Positions 34,575 to 43,413 of a stretch of 64,000 nt of DNA are shown here, one piece after another. The position numbers and the translations under genes were made by a program. The notes below the pieces were generated by a model. It did no database searches, was not told the DNA's origin, and worked only from the letters and a program-made list of their open reading frames with translations. Source of the stretch: Levilactobacillus zymae (lineage in GTDB: Bacteria; Bacillota; Bacilli; Lactobacillales; Lactobacillaceae). The stretch covers positions 2,542,001-2,606,000 of the forward strand of contig NZ_JAVLAS010000001.1 of assembly GCF_032190635.1 (NCBI RefSeq). The letters are read 5' to 3'. Numbering within the stretch: the stretch's first letter is position 1; every line of letters starts with the position of its first letter.

Positions 34575-34748
34575 ATGCGTTTATCTAAAGTTATTGCACT
34601 GATCGTTGTTGTTGCCGTTGTTGTTTCTGGAGCTTTTGTCAGCACCCAAGCTTTCGCTGCGTCCAACTCGAACCCTGCCGTGGCTAATCATTCCTTCTCA
34701 TCTGCTTACACGGCGTTGGTTCAAAAGCAAACGCAAGCTTTAAAGTAG
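34575..34748 (+). CDS. Small secreted peptide, 57 residues
   Basis: MRLSKVIALIVVVAVVVSGA begins a classic signal peptide with cleavage after AFA. The mature part would be 28 or 29 residues (about ASNSNPAVANHSFSSAYTAL then VQKQTQALK), without Cys. AAAGGAT lies about 13 bases before the ATG, a little far. A terminator follows, so it is a stand-alone unit. It carries long upstream control DNA: two direct repeats and an operator-like palindrome. It may be a signalling peptide, a small envelope factor or an antimicrobial. No family recognised. Confidence 0.65.
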   Translation: MRLSKVIALIVVVAVVVSGAFVSTQAFAASNSNPAVANHSFSSAYTALVQKQTQALK

Positions 34749-34777
34749 TTTTTAACGCTTCCTTCAATGTGAACCCC

Positions 34778-34812
34778 TTAGCCACCGTGGACCCCCATCC
34801 GCGGTGGCTATT
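34778..34812 (+). terminator. Terminator of the peptide gene
   Basis: AGCCACCGTGGA pairs with the CGCGGTGGCT arm, followed by ATTTTAC. Confidence 0.7.
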
Positions 34813-34870
34813 TTACTAGCTGCACGTCGCGGCACCCTCCATGAGAGTTCCCCCAAAAATCAGCAATTTA

Positions 34871-34906
34871 AAACGACCAGCCGAGGAGAGTTCGACTGGT
34901 CGTTTT
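34871..34906 (-). terminator. Terminator of the PTS operon
   Basis: AAAACGACCAG pairs with CTGGTCGTTTT, with T runs in both directions. It lies just after the ptsI stop. Confidence 0.85.
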
Positions 34907-34933
34907 TATGGAATCAACAAATTTAAGTGTCGC

Positions 34934-36658
34934 TTAGGCTTTGGTGGCCCCTTCAACTAGCTGTTTAACTTCGTCGCAGGTGTCACAAGTGTCAATCGCC
35001 TTTTGGGCTAAAGCAGCGGCTTGCTTGGTGTCGATGGTCTTCATTAAGCCCCGCGTCCGTAAAATCGACGTGGCACTCATGGAGAACTCATCCAGACCCA
35101 AGCCCATCAATAGTGGAACCGCAATCTTGTCACCCGCCATTTCACCACACATGGCAACGGTGGTGCCTTCACGGTGGGCACAGTCAATCACGTGCTTGAT
35201 CAACCGCAACAAGGCTGGATGGTAAGGTTGATACAGGTAAGAAACCCGTTCGTTCCCCCGGTCGGCCGCAAACGTGTATTGAATCAGGTCATTGGTCCCG
35301 ATACTGAAGAAATCAACTTCCTTAGCGAAGCGGTCCGCAAAGAGCGCCGAGTTAGGAATTTCAATCATCATTCCCAGCTGGATATCGTCGCCCACCTTCA
35401 CGCCGGCTTCCACTAACTTCGTCTTTTCTTCGTTAAAGATGGCCTTGGCCTGGCGCAATTCTTCTAGCGTCGCAATCATGGGGAACATAATCCCCAGTTT
35501 GCCGTACGCCGAAGCCCGGAGTAACGCCCGCAGCTGCGTCCGGAAGATGTCTTGCCGGTCCAACGAAATCCGAATGGCCCGGTAGCCCAAGAACGGATTC
35601 ATTTCTTTAGGCAACTTCCAGTAAGACAGGTTCTTGTCCCCACCGATGTCCATGGTCCGAATCACAACCGGCTTCCCGTTCATCTGTTGAACGACCGTCT
35701 TGTAAGCTTCGAACTGTTGATCTTCCGTTGGGAGTTGGTCACTATCCATGTAGAGAAATTCCGTCCGGAAGAGGCCAATGGCTTCGGCCCCAAAGTTGGT
35801 GACCCCGTCCATATCCTTAGGGGTCCCGATGTTGGCGGCCACCGTAAAGTGCTGGCCGTCCGCCGAAACACTGGCCTGGGTCTTCAGTTGCTTCAAGGCT
35901 TCTTGTTGCGCACTGAAGTCCGCTTGCCGTTGCTGGTAATCCGCCAATTCGGCATCGCTCGGGTTAATCAAGCCGACCCCGTTGGACCCATCCACAATGG
36001 CCATATCTCCATTCTTCACCGTCTTCGTAACGGTTTCCGTCCCCACAATGGCGGGGATTTCTAGAGTTCTGGACATGATGGCGGAGTGACTGGTCCGACC
36101 GCCCAAATCAACCAGAATGCCTTTGACAAACTGCTTGTTAATTTGTGCCGTAACGGATGGCGTCAGGTCGTGCGAAACCACAATGACCGGTTCCTGAATC
36201 AACGCTAGATTCGGCAATGGCCGATCTAACAAGTGGCTTAACACCCGCTTGGTCACATCTTCCACGTCCGTAGCCCGTTCTTGCATATACGCATTGTCCG
36301 TCATGGCCCGCAACGTATCGGCAAACTGCTTAGCGACGGATTGGAGAGCCTGTTCCGCGTTGCAGGATTGTTGGTCGATCACGGATTGCACTTGCTTGAT
36401 AAACTCAGGATCACTGAGCATGGCCAAGTGCGCATCAAAGATCTCCGCTTCATCCTGGCCAAAGTTTTCAAGTGCCTTGGCCCGAATCAAGTTCAGTTCC
36501 TTCTCGGTGACCGCCCGAGCATCATCGTAACGTTTCTTTTCTGCTTCGGTATCTTGCACCGTGGTGGCGTCAAAACTCAAATCGGGATCGGTCAACATGT
36601 AGACCTTCGCAATTCCGATACCGTCACTCGCTGCGATGCCAGAAATTTTTGTTGCCAT
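34934..36658 (-). CDS. ptsI: PTS enzyme I
   Basis: 574 residues, full length. The phosphorylated His is in GGRTSHSAIMSR. The PEP-binding barrel has GLFRTEFLYM, FSIGTNDLIQYT and the catalytic Cys in VAMCGEMAG. It takes phosphate from PEP and passes it to HPr. Unusually there is no ptsH next to it. Instead it is the last gene of a mannose-class EII operon. HPr must come from another locus. It could be the only ptsI moved here, or a second copy. Confidence 0.95.
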   Translation of the reverse strand: MATKISGIAASDGIGIAKVYMLTDPDLSFDATTVQDTEAEKKRYDDARAVTEKELNLIRAKALENFGQDEAEIFDAHLAMLSDPEFIKQVQSVIDQQSCNAEQALQSVAKQFADTLRAMTDNAYMQERATDVEDVTKRVLSHLLDRPLPNLALIQEPVIVVSHDLTPSVTAQINKQFVKGILVDLGGRTSHSAIMSRTLEIPAIVGTETVTKTVKNGDMAIVDGSNGVGLINPSDAELADYQQRQADFSAQQEALKQLKTQASVSADGQHFTVAANIGTPKDMDGVTNFGAEAIGLFRTEFLYMDSDQLPTEDQQFEAYKTVVQQMNGKPVVIRTMDIGGDKNLSYWKLPKEMNPFLGYRAIRISLDRQDIFRTQLRALLRASAYGKLGIMFPMIATLEELRQAKAIFNEEKTKLVEAGVKVGDDIQLGMMIEIPNSALFADRFAKEVDFFSIGTNDLIQYTFAADRGNERVSYLYQPYHPALLRLIKHVIDCAHREGTTVAMCGEMAGDKIAVPLLMGLGLDEFSMSATSILRTRGLMKTIDTKQAAALAQKAIDTCDTCDEVKQLVEGATKA

Positions 36659-36698
36659 ATGTGATTCACCTCAACCTAACTGTAAACATCCCTCGTCG

Positions 36699-37256
36699 TT
36701 ACTTTTCTCGACCCACGTTGTAGCCGCTCACTAAAATTTTAGGATTATGCTGCACGCCCTGTCGTTGTAACTCTTCAAAAATCGCGAGGAAGTGTTTCTT
36801 ACTGTATTTAAACCCGTCAATCATGACCGAATAAAACGCCATGTTGCCGTTAGTAAACAAGTTTTTGGTCAGGACATGGGTTTTCTCCGTCTGACTGGTA
36901 ACCGTTTTTTGCGCCAAAATACCAATCTGCATCACGGCGTTGTTGGGCACCATCTCGATCTTCATCATCTCGGCCCACGGCACCACGACGGGGACCTTTT
37001 GCGTATTATCCGTAACCCCCGTGGCGTTGATCACGTAAGCCGGGGTCTTCACCCACAACTCCTTAAAGATGCGCACCGCGGCGATCATGAATAGTACGGC
37101 AAAAATCACCGCCAAGATCTTCCATACAAAGTTCGTCCTTAATAACGTAATGGCCCCGATGGCAATCGCAAAGAACGCGAACGTGGTCCCCGTCATGATA
37201 ATCCGAAACTTGTCCGGGAAAATCTCATAGTCCTGATTCTTGTTCATAAACTTCAC
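36699..37256 (-). CDS. STM3941-like membrane protein, hypothetical
   Basis: 185 residues. An N-terminal YEIFPDKFRIIMTG motif precedes two close helices (about 20-42 and 46-64). A cytoplasmic PH-like beta domain follows, with AYVINATGVTD, VPVVVPWAEMMKIEMV and the KKHFLAIFEELQ helix. This matches the STM3941-type layout, unknown function. It lies between EIIB and ptsI in the PTS operon. An ATG at codon 4 is an alternative start. Confidence 0.65.
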   Translation of the reverse strand: MKFMNKNQDYEIFPDKFRIIMTGTTFAFFAIAIGAITLLRTNFVWKILAVIFAVLFMIAAVRIFKELWVKTPAYVINATGVTDNTQKVPVVVPWAEMMKIEMVPNNAVMQIGILAQKTVTSQTEKTHVLTKNLFTNGNMAFYSVMIDGFKYSKKHFLAIFEELQRQGVQHNPKILVSGYNVGREK

Positions 37257-37270
37257 CTAATTCACATTAA

Positions 37271-37753
37271 TTATTTGATAACTGAATCGTATTCGACCCG
37301 CTTAGAATCTGGCACCGTCTGGAAGTAAACTTCAATGCCGCTGTCGTGGATTTCCTTTAACAGGGCCTTTTCGTCGGCACCGACCGCTACCGTTGGGATC
37401 ACGAAGTCCGTGTTAGGCTTCTTGGAGACCCCACCAACGTTTAAGGCGTCGATTTCTAACCCGGCATCCAAGGCTTCCTTGACTTCCTTGATGTACTTGA
37501 AGACCACGACGACCTTATCGTCACCGAATTGGTTCTTCTTCCATTCGTCGGCAACTTCCGTCGAACTGTAAACCTTGATCTTCAACCCACCGGTCGAGTT
37601 CGTGCTGACGTAGATATCCTTCATGAAGTCGTCCGCAGCCGTGGCGTTATCCACCACGTAAACGGAGTTCGTGCCGAACCCTTTGGTCCACTTAGTCATC
37701 ACTTGGCCGTGAATCATCCGATCGTCAACTCGTGCTAAATTAATTTTTCCCAT
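37271..37753 (-). CDS. PTS mannose-class EIIB
   Basis: 160 residues. The phosphorylated His is in RVDDRMIHGQV (His15), and VYVVDNATAADDFMK is typical of the ManX/LevE EIIB domain. It transfers phosphate from EIIA to the incoming sugar. AGGAGG precedes the ATG. The order IIC-IID-IIA-IIB is unusual for this class. Confidence 0.93.
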   Translation of the reverse strand: MGKINLARVDDRMIHGQVMTKWTKGFGTNSVYVVDNATAADDFMKDIYVSTNSTGGLKIKVYSSTEVADEWKKNQFGDDKVVVVFKYIKEVKEALDAGLEIDALNVGGVSKKPNTDFVIPTVAVGADEKALLKEIHDSGIEVYFQTVPDSKRVEYDSVIK

Positions 37754-37770
37754 GATTTAGTCCTCCTAGA

Positions 37771-38184
37771 TTAATGCTTCAAAAAGTTCTTGTCGATCAA
37801 CTTAATGCCGTCTTTGGCCACCTCAATGGATGAGTTAATCAATTTATCGGTGTCCGCTTCTCCTTCAGAGAAGTTTAACAAGTTAATCAGCAGCGGCAAG
37901 TTAACCCCCGTGACCATCTTTAAATCGTGGTACGTTGCCAACATCGTTAACGATGCGTTAGATGGGCTGCCCCCGAGGACATCCACCAGGATCACCGTTT
38001 CGTCATAGTCCTTCGCGTTGTCCGCTAAGACCTGACTGATGCTTTCCTTTAAACTATCAACCGATTCACCAGGATGCAAGCCTAACGCCTTCACATTTTC
38101 CTGGGGACCCATCAAGAGTTCCATACTTTTAACCGTTTCAATTCCCATGTCACCGTGTGTGACTACCAGAAATGCGCGTTTCAT
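37771..38184 (-). CDS. PTS mannose-class EIIA
   Basis: 137 residues. The active His10 is in LVVTHGDMG, and VILVDVLGGSPSNASL is the standard EIIA-Man motif. A separate EIIA and EIIB resemble the fructose/sorbose-type Lev systems rather than fused glucose/mannose ManX. Confidence 0.93.
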   Translation of the reverse strand: MKRAFLVVTHGDMGIETVKSMELLMGPQENVKALGLHPGESVDSLKESISQVLADNAKDYDETVILVDVLGGSPSNASLTMLATYHDLKMVTGVNLPLLINLLNFSEGEADTDKLINSSIEVAKDGIKLIDKNFLKH

Positions 38185-38205
38185 GTTTTATCCCACCTTA
38201 ATTAA

Positions 38206-39111
38206 TTACAGAATGTAGAAGCTACTCAAGATGACCAAGGCTAAGGTTAAGTAAACTAACCCACGGGTAATCTTAAGCCCTTGTTTCTGGAAGTACCAGT
38301 ACAGTGCTAACACGGCAACCAGTGGTAAGGCCCCTGGCAGGATCGTGTTCAGAATCTGTTGAATATCGAAGGTCTTGTGCGAGATCGTAAACTTCAGGTA
38401 ACTTTGAATCTTAATGTATTGCCCGGCTAAGATCCCCATCATGTAGAGCCCTAAGACCCCTAAACCATCGATGATACCGGCCATTCGACCACCCGTCATA
38501 ATTTCCTTAGCGGCGGAACGTCCCAGTGAATACCCCATCTTGGTAAAGTAGAACCCGTAAGTAAAGGTCGCAATCGCGAAACACAGGAATGGGAGCAAGG
38601 CCCCTAAGAAGTTCCCTTGTTGGGCGAACGGTAAGAAGATGGCGATAAAGATGTATTGCACGGTCCCGGAGTCAATTGAGTCCCCAATCCCGGCTAACGG
38701 GCCCATCAGCCCAACCTTGGTGTTGTTGATCATGTCTTCAGAAATTGGTTCTTCACCGTTAGCTAAGGCCTTGGCCCGCGCTTCTTCCAAAGAAATCGTA
38801 ACCCCGGTCAGCGTCCCACCACCCCAAGTTGCTTGGGTGTTGAAGAACAGTAAGTGCCGTTGGAACGCTTTGGCTAATTCATCTTTGTCCTTGTACAACT
38901 TCTGTAAGGTTGGAATCAACCCGAAACAGAAGGCTGGTGCTAACATTCTATCGAACGTGTGGGGAATTTCGTTAGTCCACCACCAACCGAACCAAGACTT
39001 CATTAAATCTTTGTTAGTAATCTTATCCGGTTGCGGGATGCGTTTTGGTTCATCCGTTTCCGGCGTTGCAACATTTTCATCGTTTGCTGCTACAGCATTT
39101 TCTTCACTCAT
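38206..39111 (-). CDS. PTS mannose-class EIID
   Basis: 301 residues. The family core is complete, with LMKSWFGWWWTNEIPHTFDRM, FFNTQATWGGGTLTGV, EEARA, GLMGPLAGIGDSID and a C-terminal membrane region. A 30-residue acidic N-terminal extension (MSEENAVAANDENVATPETD) is present. It forms the membrane channel with EIIC. Confidence 0.94.
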   Translation of the reverse strand: MSEENAVAANDENVATPETDEPKRIPQPDKITNKDLMKSWFGWWWTNEIPHTFDRMLAPAFCFGLIPTLQKLYKDKDELAKAFQRHLLFFNTQATWGGGTLTGVTISLEEARAKALANGEEPISEDMINNTKVGLMGPLAGIGDSIDSGTVQYIFIAIFLPFAQQGNFLGALLPFLCFAIATFTYGFYFTKMGYSLGRSAAKEIMTGGRMAGIIDGLGVLGLYMMGILAGQYIKIQSYLKFTISHKTFDIQQILNTILPGALPLVAVLALYWYFQKQGLKITRGLVYLTLALVILSSFYIL

Positions 39112-39125
39112 TGAATTTACCTCCT

Positions 39126-39899
39126 CTACTGCTTATCGGATGCCTTGGACGTAAACATGACGTACAGAATGGCGAAGATGGCCCCAAAGATGGCGTAAAT
39201 CGTCATGTTGATCTGTAACTTGGCAAAAGCCACACTCATGAAGTAGGCCAGGAAGAAGAACGGTAACAGTTGCTTTTTCCCGATAACCTGCATAATTACG
39301 GCAATCCCTAACGCTGCTAAACCGCCACCAACACTGTTAAGGACGTGAATTAACGTCCCGTGTTCGATGTTAGCCACAACGCCGGAAATTACGGGTGCCC
39401 CGAAGTAAAGAGCAATAAACATCAGTGGAATAAATAAGACAAAAGAAATCATTGTTGGAATCGCAACAATGGAAAACTTCAAGCCCCGTGCATTTCCTTC
39501 AGCAGCGTACTTATCCATTGGCTTCAACGCGAACGTGTTGAGGAAGAATCTAAATTGATACAGGTAGCTTCCTAATAACCCAACGGGAACGGCAATCGCA
39601 ATGGCCCCTTGTGGACTCATGTGCCCGAGCAATGCGACCGGAACGGCAATGGCCGTTGCAATACATGGCTCAGCGGGTAACGCACCACCTGGTGCCACGA
39701 ATCCCATGTAAACCAGTTGGATGGCAGCGGTTACAATCATGGCTTGTTTAATATCACCCATGATGAACCCAACCATCATCCCCGTCATCAGCGGACTAAA
39801 CCGCATCGTTAACGTTGAAAACCCTAAAATCCGAGATTCAACCAGCGCAACCCATAAGGCAATTAACAACGCTTGCCAAATTGTTAAAGTTACATGCAT
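39126..39899 (-). CDS. PTS mannose-class EIIC
   Basis: 257 residues with several helices. Family features are WVALVESRILGFSTLTMRFSPLMTGMMVGF, QLVYMGFVAPGGALPAEP and a hydrophobic C-terminus. It is the first gene of a six-gene operon IIC-IID-IIA-IIB-orf-ptsI. The sugar cannot be told from sequence. Lev/Sor-like systems move fructose, sorbose, mannose or related sugars. Confidence 0.93.
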   Translation of the reverse strand: MHVTLTIWQALLIALWVALVESRILGFSTLTMRFSPLMTGMMVGFIMGDIKQAMIVTAAIQLVYMGFVAPGGALPAEPCIATAIAVPVALLGHMSPQGAIAIAVPVGLLGSYLYQFRFFLNTFALKPMDKYAAEGNARGLKFSIVAIPTMISFVLFIPLMFIALYFGAPVISGVVANIEHGTLIHVLNSVGGGLAALGIAVIMQVIGKKQLLPFFFLAYFMSVAFAKLQINMTIYAIFGAIFAILYVMFTSKASDKQ

Positions 39900-39971
39900 T
39901 ATGTACAGCCTCCTTAAATAACATTTAATAATAAATGTCGCTATATATATAACATATAGTTCCTACGCTCT

Positions 39972-39999
39972 ATTATAAATGAAACCGGATTCATTACAA
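39972..39999 (-). promoter_or_regulatory. Promoter of the mannose-class PTS operon
   Basis: On the minus strand TTGTAA (39994-39999), 16 bases, TATAAT (39972-39977). The leader is about 65 bases. Confidence 0.75.
39980..39993. promoter_or_regulatory. cre-like palindrome inside the PTS promoter spacer
   Basis: TGAAACCGGATTCA fits TGNAANCGNWNNCA and is nearly symmetrical. It fills the space between -35 and -10, so a bound repressor would block RNA polymerase. CcpA or a dedicated regulator are both possible. Confidence 0.5.
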
Positions 40000-40092
40000 G
40001 GTTGAATATTAAAAATTCTTTATATATGATGGAGATAAGACGTGCTAACTTAAATATTTAAGTCATTATCCTACAAAGTGAAGGTGAATTAT

Positions 40093-40740
40093 TTGAGTAC
40101 TACAATCTACATTGTTCGTCATGGTGAAACGTTCATGAACCGGTTCAATCGGATGCAGGGCTGGATTGATGCTGATTTAACGACTAAGGGTCGCCAACAA
40201 GCCGTTCAAACCGGTCAAGAATTACATGCCGTCCATTTTGATAGTCTCTACTCGTCTGATCTTAACCGGGCGGTCAACACCCGCGACCTCATCGCCCAGC
40301 AGTTCGACCATCCGGTGGCCCGTGTTGTGGCCGATCGCGTCTTTCGGGAGGTTTTCTTTGGGTACTTCGAGGGCCTAGACTCCGATGAAACCTGGCGGCA
40401 AGTCGGCGCCAGTAAACACCTGACCACCCAGACCGCCATCATGCAAGAATATGACTTCCGTACGTCCCGCCAGTTGATGCACGAGCTAGATCCCGAACAT
40501 TTAGCCGAAACCTACGACCAAGTCATCCATCGTTGGCAACGGGGGATTCAAACCATTTATCGGCAAAATCAACCCAATTCACGGGTCCTGTTGGTGACTC
40601 ACGGGACATTTATTCGCACTCTAGCCGATTTTAAGGGCATTAATACCCTCGACAACTACCCGAAAAACGGTAGCGTCTCTAAAATTGTGGTGACTGACGC
40701 CGGCTTTGACTTTAGTCAATATAATGGGGAGCCGCTCTAA
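40093..40740 (+). CDS. Histidine phosphatase / phosphoglycerate mutase family protein
   Basis: About 215 residues from a TTG at 40093 with GAAGGTG six bases upstream. The catalytic motif is IYIVRHGETFMN, with phosphohistidine in RHG. The second His is in VLLVTHGTF. Conserved LYSSDLNRAVNT and FREVFFGYFEG are present. Such proteins dephosphorylate small sugars or phosphoglycerate. The substrate is unknown. It is divergent from the PTS operon and 27 bases ahead of a LysR gene. Confidence 0.85.
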   Translation: MSTTIYIVRHGETFMNRFNRMQGWIDADLTTKGRQQAVQTGQELHAVHFDSLYSSDLNRAVNTRDLIAQQFDHPVARVVADRVFREVFFGYFEGLDSDETWRQVGASKHLTTQTAIMQEYDFRTSRQLMHELDPEHLAETYDQVIHRWQRGIQTIYRQNQPNSRVLLVTHGTFIRTLADFKGINTLDNYPKNGSVSKIVVTDAGFDFSQYNGEPL

Positions 40741-40767
40741 AAAATGTGCTGATTGGGACGTGATTAA

Positions 40768-41673
40768 TTGAATTCGGAACTGCTACAAACCTTTTTAAAA
40801 ATCGTCGAATATAAACAAATTTCTCAGGCCGCGGACTCCCTGTACATCACCCAGGCCGCGGTGAGTAACCGACTCAGACGAATGGAGAGCCTCTCCGGTG
40901 TGAAACTGATCAACCGAGGCAAGGGGAACAACACCATCTCGCTGACCAAGTATGGGGAAAAGCTGGTGCCGATTGCCCAACAATGGCTCCAGCTCAATCA
41001 ACAATTCAATCATCTTAACAAGCTAGCGGACTACCACCTGATTAGAGTTGTTGCCAGCACCGACATCACCACCACGATCCTGACACCAAATTGTAATCGC
41101 TTACTCGCAGACGATCCTTTGCTGCACCTCTCCCTATCGTTGACCCACAACTTGGACGTCTACCAACGGGTTGCCGACGGGGTCGCGGATGTTGGCTTTT
41201 CCTTCTCGGATTCGGCCCGTCACGGCCTGGAGACCCACCGTGTGGGCCAGGAGCGCCTGGTCGTCATCGCTTCGCCGGATAGTTCCTACCCCGACAAGCT
41301 ATCGGCGGATAACCTCTCCCGTCACGATGAACTCTTCATCCCGTATAACGATGAGTATGCCAATTGGCACATGCTTTGCTGGGACGCCCAAGAGTCACCG
41401 TTAATCCAGCTGGACTCCAGTCTGCTGGTGGGGGAATTCTTACAGTCGCCACTCAATTGGGCCATCATTCCCGAATCGGTCGCCGCTTACCTGTTGCAAC
41501 ATCACGTGGCCTTACGGATTCTCAAGCTCTTAGAGAACCCCCCACTGCTCCCGGTCATCGCCGTTAACCGGGATGCGCAGAAGGGCTCCGCGGACCTCAA
41601 TCGGTTAATTATGACCATGAAATCAACCCTCTTCAAAGATAATCACGCCCACGACAGCCTTTTGTTTCACTAA
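40768..41673 (+). CDS. LysR-family transcriptional regulator
   Basis: 301 residues from a TTG at 40768. The N-terminal helix-turn-helix is QISQAADSLYITQAAVSNRLRR (within residues 17-40). The C-terminal substrate-binding domain has IRVVASTDI and GVADVGFSFSD. No strong ribosome binding site, consistent with coupling to the phosphatase gene 27 bases upstream. Target unknown. The divergent PTS operon is a candidate. Confidence 0.85.
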   Translation: MNSELLQTFLKIVEYKQISQAADSLYITQAAVSNRLRRMESLSGVKLINRGKGNNTISLTKYGEKLVPIAQQWLQLNQQFNHLNKLADYHLIRVVASTDITTTILTPNCNRLLADDPLLHLSLSLTHNLDVYQRVADGVADVGFSFSDSARHGLETHRVGQERLVVIASPDSSYPDKLSADNLSRHDELFIPYNDEYANWHMLCWDAQESPLIQLDSSLLVGEFLQSPLNWAIIPESVAAYLLQHHVALRILKLLENPPLLPVIAVNRDAQKGSADLNRLIMTMKSTLFKDNHAHDSLLFH

Positions 41674-41706
41674 GCCGCCGGTGGGTTAATCCTTCACCAA
41701 AATCTA

Positions 41707-41747
41707 AAAGGTGACCTGAGCGGAAATTCCGCGCGGGTCACCTTTTT
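41707..41747 (+). terminator. Terminator
   Basis: AAAGGTGACCTGAGCGG pairs with the CCGCGCGGGTCACCTTT arm with few mismatches, followed by TTTTCG. Confidence 0.85.
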
Positions 41748-41823
41748 CGTCATTAAATTTTAGTCTGCCACTCAGTTTCGCTATCTCTAATCAGCCGTTA
41801 ACGCGGCGGTTGTTCATACCAGC

Positions 41824-43071
41824 CTAATTTAGCGTCTGGGTCGCGGCCGCTTGCGGGTCAATGAAGTCCTCAATGCGCCCCGCCATGGCCCGAGCCAGGT
41901 CACGACCGAACTGGACTTCTTGGGCGGTTCCCACCATGTTGAAGCCCAGGGTCAATTGGCCCTTAAACGTACTGCAGGCAATCTGATACATCGGGGCAAT
42001 CCGGAAGGACCCGGTCATGGTCACCGCCGTCATCTCGGTGTCGGCCCACCGTAACCGCTGATCGTCGATAATGCCGAAGTTGGTGTAGCCAATCGGCCGG
42101 ACGTGATAGTTGGCTTCCACAATCTGTTGCAGTTGTTCGATACTTTCGTGCTGGTATTGTGCCATTAGCGACCGGACGGAATCCAGGAACTGGTCCCGGT
42201 CCTTTAACGCCGCCATCCCCGCGTGCATCTTCTGTACAGAGTCCCGGATGGGTTCGGTCAAGGGCGCCGCAATCGCGGGATTGTACCGCGCCGTATGGTT
42301 GGCGATCCGCCAGCTAGCCTGATCGTTTACAATACTCTGGCGCATATCCGTGGGACAGGCAATCGCAATCTCTGGTACTTCGGGTACGTAGGCCTGAATG
42401 GTCTTCCCGAAGGTGGCCATCAACACGTCGTTGACCGTCACGTGCTGGTCGTGAGTCGCGTGTAGCAACTGGTGAGTCAAAGCGGCACTCAACCGCACGC
42501 CGCTGACGTGGGCCTCACGCTGAGCCGTGGTGGCCGCCAGACGCGGCAAACTCAACGCATGGGTCGGGTGGTCGACGTTGGCCCCCTTTGCCGGTGCCGG
42601 ATGCGTTTTTAGTAGCGCCTTGAGCCAGTCTAAGTCCACCGTATTGTGTTGGCCTTTAACGGCCGCCGCTCCCCGGTTATAGCAATCGCTTAAGAGATAG
42701 AGGTACTGCTTGAACCCACTCCCATCGGTTAAAATGTGGCTCATGGTCAGCACCAGGGTGGTCGTAGACCCGGGTTCGATGAAAACCCGGAGTTGGGGCT
42801 GCGTGAACCAGTCGGGATTGCTGTCTAATCCCGGGGTCAGTCGGTCGACCACGGTCACCATGGTCGTGGCGTCGTCCACCACGGGCGTCCAACTATTATC
42901 CGCCAAGTTATAGCGACAAAAGAGCTCGGGCACGACCTTGGCGGATAAGGTCACGGCCCGCCGGAACCGATCAATGTCGAAATGACCGGTCAGTTGAATT
43001 TGACACCGAATAATCGGGTAAAGTTCTTTCAACCCGATGGTGTGTAGAATATTTAAAGGATTTTGAGTCAT
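41824..43071 (-). CDS. Condensation/PapA-like acyltransferase
   Basis: 415 residues. The HxxxDG motif is MSHILTDGSGF (about residue 110). A second-half motif NDVLMATFGKTI and the IACPTDMRQS stretch match the chloramphenicol acetyltransferase-like fold of condensation and PapA5/WS-type acyltransferases. It is a stand-alone domain with no carrier protein or adenylation domain near. It should move an acyl group to an alcohol or amine. Substrates are unknown. A start GAGGCG-type ribosome binding site is present. Confidence 0.75.
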   Translation of the reverse strand: MTQNPLNILHTIGLKELYPIIRCQIQLTGHFDIDRFRRAVTLSAKVVPELFCRYNLADNSWTPVVDDATTMVTVVDRLTPGLDSNPDWFTQPQLRVFIEPGSTTTLVLTMSHILTDGSGFKQYLYLLSDCYNRGAAAVKGQHNTVDLDWLKALLKTHPAPAKGANVDHPTHALSLPRLAATTAQREAHVSGVRLSAALTHQLLHATHDQHVTVNDVLMATFGKTIQAYVPEVPEIAIACPTDMRQSIVNDQASWRIANHTARYNPAIAAPLTEPIRDSVQKMHAGMAALKDRDQFLDSVRSLMAQYQHESIEQLQQIVEANYHVRPIGYTNFGIIDDQRLRWADTEMTAVTMTGSFRIAPMYQIACSTFKGQLTLGFNMVGTAQEVQFGRDLARAMAGRIEDFIDPQAAATQTLN

Positions 43072-43131
43072 CTAAAACGCCTCCTACTAGATACTAAGTG
43101 ACCCGTTACTTTCGCCGACACCAGCGGCTTG

Positions 43132-43343
43132 ACCCTTGCGGCTCCAATCGCCTGGGGCCGAAACGTGCGCTAAAAGGCAGCTAGTTGCGCTTAATCCCTG
43201 CGCTCCAATCGCCTGGTGCCGAAACGTGTTCACCCAGGCAGCCAGCTCCGCTTAACCCCATTTGGGTAATTATCCAAACCCAGGATAATCACCCAAATGA
43301 CGTTAATGCTCACTGGCTAACCGCCTGGGGTCACACTCTTATA
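43132..43343 (-). repeat. Interspersed repeat copy B with a 61-bp tandem duplication
   Basis: The unit GCTCCAATCGCCTGG-GCCGAAACGTG occurs at 43141 and again at 43202. Then comes a hairpin (43259-43275 with 43283-43299) and the conserved box ACGTTAATGCTCAC to GTCACACTCTT (43300-43340). It lies after the uxaC terminator. Confidence 0.65.
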
Positions 43344-43350
43344 ATTTCAA

Positions 43351-43395
43351 AAAAAATCTCGGCCGACCGCTAAGCAGTCGTCCGAGAAATTTTAG
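43351..43395 (-). terminator. Terminator of uxaC
   Basis: AATCTCGG and CCGAGAAATT arms enclose further pairing GACCGC/GCAGTC-like, followed on the minus strand by a long T run. Confidence 0.8.
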
Positions 43396-43413
43396 TCGTC
43401 TATTTATCAGTAA

